In this document: positions 57,301-64,000 of the stretch, piece by piece
Layout of the letters: every line of letters begins with the position of its first letter
Position numbering within the stretch: the stretch's first letter is position 1
Assembly (NCBI RefSeq): GCF_042242105.1
Contig: NC_092020.1
Location: 17,638,788 to 17,702,787, forward strand
Source of the DNA: Pempheris klunzingeri
Lineage: Eukaryota > Chordata > Actinopteri > Acropomatiformes > Pempheridae
Length of the DNA stretch: 64,000 nucleotides
Direction of reading: 5' to 3'
Notes under the pieces: generated by a model
Seen by the model: the letters and a program-made list of their open reading frames with translations, nothing else
Database searches by the model: none
What the model was told of the DNA's origin: nothing
Translations under genes and position numbers: made by a program

Positions 57301-59787
57301 TACCTCTATGTAGGTGAGATAAAATGCTTAGGAACACAGAGACATACGGCACATTTACTAAAATATGTATTCTCAACATCACAAGACTGACGTGGATCAA
57401 AGTAACAGTTCTGAGTTACTTCACAACCCATTTTACAATTTCCATTCCATACTACTTTATACCTCTACTCCACTATATTTGTTTATAGGACAGCTATAGT
57501 CAGGAGTTACCTTAATAGTTTATTTACTAAATATATAATCAGCTTTTGGACTAAAGTTCCCATCATTATAAAAAGTAACTCAATCTTGACTGAGTACATT
57601 AAAATGCTCTCACCAACAATAATCCTATAACCCTATAATATGATAAGAGAAACACTCTAACTGTGGTTATTCTGTATAACGAGTGCCTTTAGTCTGCTGA
57701 TAATATTTATGTACTTTTACTTAAGAAAACATTTGAATGGACTTGAATGGACTTGCATTAAGTACTGAATGCCTATTCCACCACTTATCAAAAGAAAAAG
57801 TACTATGTACACAAAAAATGCTGCTTATATTATGTACTATATAACTGGAATATAATCAGTGATACATTGACTATGCAGCATTTTATGTTGTAGCTCTCTG
57901 AAATATTGTGGAGTAACTGTATAAAGTAACATAAAATGGAAACAATCGCGGATGTAAAGTACCTCAAAATTGCACTTAAATACAATACTAGTGCAAATGT
58001 ACATGTATATTTTAATCTTACCTTACACTACTGTATACTATAGACAAACACACACACACACACGTCTCTGTGTTTCTGACTCTCCAGTCCATGAGAAAAA
58101 CCTGCTGCGGGAGTTCAAGCGCTTGGACAACTACCTGATCTCCCCCCTCCCCGAGGAGGTCGACCACAACTCCAGAGAAACCATCAGCGTCTCCAAGAGG
58201 AAGTACCTGGATGGCGACCGCCTCACCTTAGCTGACTGCAACCTGCTGCCCAAACTGCACGTCATCAGGGTGAGACACATCAGTCGTGCTTTCAGTTTGA
58301 GGTTAATCTCGGGTATAGTTGTTTGTTTGTTTTTTTGGTGGAAAGTCACTAATTACATGTACTGAAGTATTCTACTTAAGGATAATTTTGAGGTATTTGA
58401 TGCTTATCTTAACTGAGTATTTACATTTTATGCTACATTATACTTCACTACATTTCAGTATTACACTCACTTATTTGACAGTTATAGTGTAACATGTTAC
58501 CTTTCATATTAAGATTTTACATTAAAAAAAACAGATGACAAGCCTATAAAACACAATGCATTATTAAAGATTAAACCAGTTGTTTCCAACCCTTTTGGAT
58601 TGTGACTCCTTACAAACAGCTGCATCTAGTTTGCGGCTCTTATCACATTTCAGATGTCAGATGAGTTAAGTGAGTTAAAAGTTCCACCACAGAGAGATTT
58701 CCCCTCAAAATAAGGTCACATGGTTTTGTTTTAAACAACTACTCAAGACCTAAAGAGAAAAATTAGAGAGAGAAAAACAGTACAGGAAATACATTGAAAT
58801 CGAAACTTTGTCTTTTCTTTTTCGCTTCTCCATTAATCATGTTATGACCCCCTCAGATTTAAAGGAACAGTTCAGAGAGGCCCCACCCGTATGTTAACCA
58901 GTCAACTAAACTACCCAACTTTATATGAAGTAGTTAAAACCAGCTACAAAAGTAAAGTGCTCTTCATGCTTTGATCACAATCAGGATTAACCATCTTATA
59001 ATATAATATATGCAGTAATACTGTATCAGTCAGAGAGGATCATTTTCTGTAGAATGAGGACTTTCACTTTCATATTTTTCAGAACTTTTATTCAAGTAAC
59101 ATTTTCACTGCAGGACTTTTACTTGTAGGAGTATTTTGATAGTTAATATTTCAGTGCTGTACTACTTTATATTCAGAAATGTTTTTTTTATCCACAACAT
59201 TAATGATTACATTAAAGTTACTAATTACTTCACATATTAAGAGCCTTACAATACTAGGGTTAGGGTTAGCAGTTTTTGAGTTTTAACATGTATTTGAACA
59301 GCACAGCTTGACAAAATCACTGCTATACTGTGTTTATATTGTGTATACTTGTTATTTCCTCAAAAATGTATGCAAACTTCTAGAATATTTCCATGTTTCC
59401 TGGTATGCAGGATGTAACCAAGAGTCTCATGTGACCAGTATCCATATTTAACAAATACACATCAAACTGTGCAACATAGTGAATGCATTTTACTTTAACT
59501 TGTAATGGAGTATTTTTTACATTGTTATATTGGTATTCTTTTTATCAGCTATGATTTTGATGCACCCGTTGTACTCTCTGTTTCTCAAAATGCTCAACTT
59601 TGATCTTCCTCTCCGTACATTTCAGGTTGCTGCCAAGAAGTACTGCGACTTTGACATCCCCGCTCAGTTCACAGGCGTGTGGCGTTACCTTCAAAACGCC
59701 TATGACAGAGAGGAGTTCAAACAGACGTGTCCAGCCGACATTGAGATTGAGAAGGCTTACATCGGCGTGGCCAACAAGAGGAAATAA
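54396..59787 (+). CDS. clic2: Chloride intracellular channel protein 2 (CLIC2)
   Basis: Six exons encode 244 residues (human CLIC2 has 247): 54,396-54,449; 56,233-56,342; 56,903-57,028; 57,143-57,243; 58,088-58,269; 59,626-59,787. All junctions are GT/AG and in phase. The fold is a GST-omega-like thioredoxin domain followed by an all-helical domain. The redox motif [11 protein letters not shown] (Cys29 and Cys32) retains both cysteines, as in human CLIC2; most other vertebrate CLICs have [27 protein letters not shown] (His100, matching the human disease residue His101) and [12 protein letters not shown] are conserved. CLIC2 is soluble, modulates ryanodine receptors and can insert in membranes. 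It faces urp1 tail to tail. Confidence 0.97.
54957..54984. repeat. (AT)n microsatellite
   Basis: About 14 AT units in intron 1 of clic2. Confidence 0.95.
55358..55965. repeat. Palindromic MITE-like element, full-length copy D
   Basis: The left end starts 'aaaggtatagtttgtcaagt', then 'gggaaatgtgcatatttgct', 'aaacatgaagctacagccag', 'gcttagcttggcata'. The right end holds the inverted order: 'cagtttcacgctgagataac', 'tgctgctggcagtaggttcc', 'gccatgagagtgatgtgg', 'ctgcaagaaagaggtgaagc', 'caaacagttcctttaac'. The arms are more than 150 bases each. It is about 600 bases long, in intron 1 of clic2, and is the best reference for the other four copies. Confidence 0.75.
57420..58000. repeat. Interspersed repeat ('tactccacta' family) in clic2 intron 4
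   Basis: 'acttcacaacccattttaca', 'ttatacctctactccactat', 'tatgtacttttacttaagaa' and 'gaatgcctattccaccactt' are phrases of a teleost repeat related in part to 18,332-18,430 and 19,205-19,350. A similar degraded stretch lies at 58,340-59,170 in intron 5. Confidence 0.5.
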
Positions 59788-60258
59788 ACCTTTGACTCTA
59801 TGTGATTCAAGTCCAATTTTAACACAATGTAATCATGCATGTTAACATCTGTAGAGGGCGCTACAACCTACAAGAACAAACTGTGGCAATGAATCAGACA
59901 CTATTCCACCTTCACCTGTTGTTGCAGTAAGACTTTGTTTTATTGGTTGTATGTATTGACTGTTTATCCATAGTCACTCACAGACAAATGGTGTGTTCAT
60001 GCCACATTAAAAAAGGCCAAAAGTGCAATTGACTGTTAATGTAAAATGTTTTTTGTTTATAGTGTAAATATAGATATTTTTCCACACTTTTTCTGATCAA
60101 GACACCCTAATTCAAATATATGTGATTGTTTTAGTGTGAGCAGCAGCTGCAGAAATCTTTACAAACTGTTCATTTTTACGCAAAACATCCAATACACCTC
60201 TGTATCTTACCCTGTACGAATACAGTTTGATATGATTAAATTGTCTCACTGTCACACT

Positions 60259-60264
60259 AATAAA
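60259..60264 (+). terminator. Poly(A) signal of clic2
   Basis: AATAAA about 475 bases past the clic2 stop codon at 59,785-59,787. Confidence 0.6.
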
Positions 60265-60415
60265 AAATATCCCATTCATTTGTCATAATCTCGATTTTTG
60301 CCTGTCTTTGCGTGTATGCGGAATTGTGTTATAATGCTCCCTTGTGGTAAAAGAATGAAGAAATAAAATTCAAAACCAAAAGCAGGTCACATAAATGGCA
60401 TTTCTGATATTCAAG

Positions 60416-60421
60416 TTTATT
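60416..60421 (-). terminator. Poly(A) signal of urp1
   Basis: AATAAA on the minus strand, about 175 bases past the urp1 stop codon. The convergent clic2 signal is some 150 bases away. Confidence 0.6.
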
Positions 60422-60594
60422 CTCAGCCACAAAAAAAGACCATCTTACAGCTTCAAAAATATATTTTCTGTTGATCCAGTGAAAACGACGAATGTGCTGT
60501 TCGGTGGGAAATAAAAATGACGATGGAGAGTGAAGGCATTTCCAACCAGGCCGTGCTGAAATCACGCCAAACCTCCTGCTGCTGCTGTTGGGCT

Positions 60595-60626
60595 CTAGTT
60601 GGTGACGCAGTATTTCCAGAAACACG
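60595..60626 (-). other. urp1: Exon for mature URP1 peptide
   Basis: A 32-base coding part preceded by ctgacag. It contributes the last two bases of the Ala codon, then CFWKYCVTN and TAG. The preceding exon ends in AAA AGA G, so the Lys-Arg cleavage site and the first mature residue straddle the intron, which is about 1.3 kb long. The exon is easy to miss by frame length alone. Confidence 0.95.
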
Positions 60627-62920
60627 CTGTCAGGACATCAGAGAGAAAATTAGGAACAAATTAGGAACCATCTGTTTCTCCTTCTCATTTCACTACTGGT
60701 ACTGTATATTCTGTACATATTGTGCATATAAACAACATCTTTTTAATATGTCTGTCCTCCTCTGTTGCTCTTCCTGAACTTCCTCCCCTTTTCCTGTTTA
60801 AGTGTTTATCTCATTACGTTTTTGCTAATGATAGAGATTTATATGATGTCTAGATTGTAAAATCCTTTGAAGGAACTTTGTGATTTTCCACTTTACAAAT
60901 AAACTTGACTTCACCCGACTTTATGCTCTTGTTTCCAATTTGCAAAAATCTGACAAAAATGAAGATGTACATAACTACATTATAATTTCTTATCTACTCC
61001 CGTAACATATCATAAGCAGCATTTTAGTGTTTTTGTACTTTACTTGTTCTGTGCTGTTTTTGGTAACACTTTACATTACGACCCCCTATTTAGCATTCAA
61101 AAGTGGCATATTCACGTTTAATAAATGGTTTATAACACACTAAAATGTACTTGTAAGCAGACATAACTGTGTATTAATGTGTTTATTAACAGCTGATACT
61201 CCTTTACTGGAGGCTGGTGTATAAACAGATCATGACAATATTGTAAACCACAGGTGTAGTAGCATGAATTATTTGTGAGGTTAGAGCTGCAGACAAATAC
61301 TGTACATTACTAAAGACTTCAAATGTCCTCATATCTGTTTACAACTACATTAGTACATGTTATAACTATTTAATAAATGTTTATATGTGATTATCAATGT
61401 TAAAATGGGGAAACTTAGGTTAAGTGTTGCTACAGATTGTTTAAAACAGTATTTTTTACCACTAAAGAAGAGAACTTCTCTACTTTTGAAATATTTATAG
61501 CATCTGTCATTAGACCTGTTCTAGGTGAGAAAAGACAAATGTGGTTTTACTTTATTCACTGATGTTGACTTTTTCTAATTAAAACAATCCAGTTTAAACT
61601 CTGTGCTGTTACACCGCACACTTCATGTTACCGTATAGCTTCATGTGTATCTACTTAAGTAAAATATGTCCTTGTACTTGAGAGAATATTCTTGTGCTCG
61701 TTCCATCTTTAGCTGTTCAGGTGTAAGTAATGTGTCGTACTTTAAGGGGCACAAGCCTTAGTTAAACATCCTTGATAAGATCATTGCATAATAATAACAC
61801 CAGCTCTGATATCATACTCAGGTATTGCCATGAGCTGTCCCATGAGCTCTAAATGCATGACCCTGCATCAAAGCCTGTGTATAAAGGGCAGGCGTGGCAT
61901 GTGTGCGATAGAAAATAATAAAGGGTTACTCACCTCTTTTGTTTGTTTTTGGCAAGTTCTGCTCTGATCTGAGAAAACCCTGAGAGCGCAGCCTGTCAGC
62001 CGCTGCCAGCTTCCATACGGTTTCTTTTAGGTCCTCAACCTCAACAAAAAAAAAAAGAGGAAAAAACTTGACAAAAGCAGATGCAGACGATGTGTTGCAA
62101 ACTCATCTGTGGTGCACTACACGATGCTGTAACTGGAGTAATCACAGAAACTCTGCTGCTACATACTGTCAGAGCCCCTGGAACAAATGAACTTCCTTTA
62201 AATTTTGACAAAAAGCGTATATCTGCATTACTCAGTTTTTCAAGTCTCACTTTTAAATTTTTCTTTGAATTGCCCATCATTTCTGCTATTCTGTTTTTGA
62301 GAGGTGTTATACTATTATACAGTAAAAAGTGCTACATTGTTGTTTTCTTAGGTGTACAGACACTTAGATTATCAGCCTTACCATGTTGGCAAATTTATCT
62401 TGTGGTGCTGAATCTTTAGCCCCTTCAAAAAAAAAAAACACATTATAGTCAATAAAAATTCATTATGTGATTTAACGGCTGATTTAACATGATGTTTTGA
62501 ATTGTTTTTACCTTTATTCCAGGAGTCTCCCCCTCCGTTGTGCTGCATCAGTAGAGGATACAGATTATTCACTTCTCTCTGCTCAGCTTCAACAGTGTTG
62601 GGTCCATCCTCCACTTCTGAAACTAACTTCTGAATGAAATCTGTTGAGATTGAATAGCTTCCTCTCATCATCCTGTCGTTACGACATTAATACTCCTGCA
62701 TTGAATAACTTTTGAACCATATCTTGAAGTTCAAAAATAAGTTTTCAAGAAAGGATATAATATTTTAGTAAAAAAAAAAAAAGGAATATTGAAGAAAAGT
62801 ATTAAAAAGAGTCTTACCTGCCTGTGGTTCCAGGTTGGTGTCAGGGTACAGGGGCAGAGCATGTGTCTGTCTTGCAGAACAAATCACAGCTACGAGGTAA
62901 AACAGAGCTACAGAGAGCAT
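60595..62920 (-). CDS. urp1: Urotensin II-related peptide 1 precursor
   Basis: Five exons join in phase to 133 residues: 62,920-62,818; 62,640-62,512; 62,413-62,382; 62,039-61,934; 60,626-60,595. The precursor starts with a signal peptide (MLSVALFYLVAVICSARQTHA) and ends in a dibasic site, NKR (121-123), then the mature decapeptide ACFWKYCVTN (124-133) with the disulfide pair Cys125-Cys130. CFWKYC is the invariant ring of the urotensin II family; ACFWKYCVTN is the teleost Urp1 form. In zebrafish Urp1 is made in spinal CSF-contacting neurons and acts through Uts2r3 in body-axis straightness. A TATA box at 62,981-62,988 implies transcription starts near 62,955, so the in-frame ATG at 62,971 is probably outside the mRNA. 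The exon 2 acceptor is my best choice of two in-phase sites (the other, at about 62,663, adds eight residues). It converges with clic2. Confidence 0.93.
61060..61400. repeat. Interspersed repeat in urp1 intron 4
   Basis: 'ggtaacactttacattacga', 'tttaataaatggtttataac' and 'actatttaataaatgtttat' are phrases of a frequent teleost repeat that starts with ggtaacactttac. The style is shared with 230-790. Confidence 0.5.
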
Positions 62921-62980
62921 GGTGCCTTTATCTCTGGATGGCCAGATCTGGACTATAGCTCTGCTTGGCAAAGAACTTCA

Positions 62981-62988
62981 CTTTTATA
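62981..62988 (-). promoter_or_regulatory. TATA box of urp1
   Basis: TATAAAAG on the minus strand, 61 bases upstream of the ATG at 62,920. It predicts a leader of about 35 bases and decides the start in favour of MLSVALF. Confidence 0.75.
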
Positions 62989-63058
62989 TCCTCAGAGGCC
63001 ATCCATCACAATCTGATCAATACATTATCATCACACCCAGTCTCCGTCTTAATGGTTT

Positions 63059-63080
63059 TGACGCGATGGATCAGGCGTCA
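63059..63080. promoter_or_regulatory. Inverted CRE-like half sites upstream of urp1
   Basis: TGACGC and its reverse complement GCGTCA face each other with ten bases between, about 70 bases upstream of the urp1 TATA box. Each resembles a cAMP-response half site. Function is inferred from sequence and position only. Confidence 0.3.
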
Positions 63081-63089
63081 TAGACACAA

Positions 63090-64000
63090 TTTAGGGGACC
63101 CTGTCAATTGAGCCGCAGCCTATCTGTGCTTGTTCAGAGAGGCCTAACAAATGTTTACTCTGCAGCAGTAATCAGCGGCTGTCCAGCAGAGCTCTGATGG
63201 TTTATGTCTGACAACATTTCAGTGTGATGGGACGTTCAAACGCATCATTGCTCATGTCTGAGATCACGGGGACACAGAGCTGGTGGAGCAAAGGCACCGC
63301 ACGTTGCTACGTCATGTTGTCTTGAATGGAATTCAAACAAAACATTTCTGAAGCAGTTAATTATGACTGCCTGATGGGGCAAATAGGTCAAATTGTGTTA
63401 AAGCTGTTGCACATTCTGTTAACCATGTGTTAAAGGTACAAAGAGTCATATGCTTTGTTTTTGTGCTGAGCCTTTTGTTGTGTGTGGAGCATCATAACTC
63501 TGTGTAGACAATGAAATGTCTGCTTGAAATTTTATTGTATAAATGTATTATTTTATTATATTTTATCATTTTATTCTATATTCTCTTCTTTTTTTCTACA
63601 TGTTGAATCATTTAACTATTTATTGTTATTATCTCTTTTAGTGCAATATTTGTCCTTTGTAAGATTTCTTTAGTGCAATATTGCTCCAACTAAGCTGCTC
63701 TGCTGGCTCCACTGGTTCCCAGCACCAGACATTTTAGTCTAGTATTCTGTGTATGTGCAGTATTAATTCATCATAGTATCTTATTATATATAAATTATAT
63801 CTTACACTCTATAGTGTCTAGTTTTTATCCTCCAAACCGCATTTTACTGTACTTTACTGAGTGACAATAAAGTATCTTATATCTCCCCTATCATGTGTAT
63901 ATTTATGTAGCCTTCACTGTACTCTGGCAGTATTAATGTTGTACTTCGTCCAACTGAATCCAGTATGAGAAACGTGACATTTTCTTTCTTCTGTACTGAC
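63090..64000. other. Upstream flank of urp1, no gene seen
   Basis: 63,090-63,310 is less AT-rich than its surroundings and contains a forkhead-type TGTTTAC at 63,152-63,158. From about 63,520 the DNA is AT-rich, and 63,840-63,885 ('tactttactgagtgacaata', 'aagtatctta') resembles a retroelement 3' tail. No exon is supported. Confidence 0.4.

Noticed and set aside
59256-59272. Two TTAGGG units
   Set aside because: Too short to be an interstitial telomere tract; chance.
62041-62280. 79-codon minus-strand frame in urp1 intron 3
   Set aside because: It has no splice junctions in phase with urp1 exons; the neighbouring 32-base exon and the 61,934-62,039 exon explain the gene.
62920-62971. Upstream in-frame ATG (MPSRAIVQ...) for urp1
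   Set aside because: It lies between the TATA box and the expected start of transcription and would place charged residues ahead of the signal peptide.

Overview
The window is vertebrate nuclear DNA from a ray-finned fish, most likely a percomorph teleost. Genes are split into many short exons with canonical GT/AG junctions and small to medium introns. Four of the five genes can be recognised by vertebrate orthology. The interspersed repeats (palindromic MITE-like elements, an L1-type LINE tail, a tRNA-headed SINE, long CA/TG and TA runs) are typical of teleosts. Exons were assembled by hand from reading frame, splice sites and phase.

Layout. 1-8,150 holds no gene I can support, only old repeats. 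8,158-25,723 (minus) is a 10-exon gene for a 383-residue, almost tail-less intermediate-filament protein that I cannot assign to a named family. It has its own TATA box, and an L1-type LINE sits in intron 6. 25,951-43,200 (minus) is ocrl, the Lowe-syndrome inositol polyphosphate 5-phosphatase. I resolve 23 coding exons, including a conserved 24-nt microexon; the first coding exon is not resolved. 44,649-49,543 (minus) is an eva1c-like gene with two SUEL/galactose-binding lectin domains and one membrane span. 49,560-54,060 is intergenic, with a very long TG run and a SINE with clean target-site duplications. 54,067-60,264 (plus) is clic2. 60,416-62,988 (minus) is a small neuropeptide gene ending in the cyclic urotensin core CFWKYC. 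It encodes ACFWKYCVTN and is therefore urotensin II-related peptide 1 (urp1). 63,090-64,000 holds no gene.

Relations. ocrl and the filament gene lie head-to-tail, with about 230 bp between the ocrl poly(A) signal and the filament-gene TATA box. clic2 and urp1 converge, with poly(A) signals about 150 bp apart. OCRL and CLIC2 are both X-linked in humans, so that pairing may be ancestral; the human EVA1C and UTS2B loci are elsewhere. The genes do not form one pathway: endosomal phosphoinositide and clathrin traffic (ocrl), cytoskeleton (filament protein), cell-surface lectin receptor (eva1c), GST-fold redox/channel protein (clic2) and peptide hormone (urp1). The strongest points are the complete urp1 gene with two 32-nt coding exons, the unassigned filament gene with type III exon architecture, the ocrl clathrin-box microexon and expanded proline-rich linker, and two transposon insertions with perfect target-site duplications.
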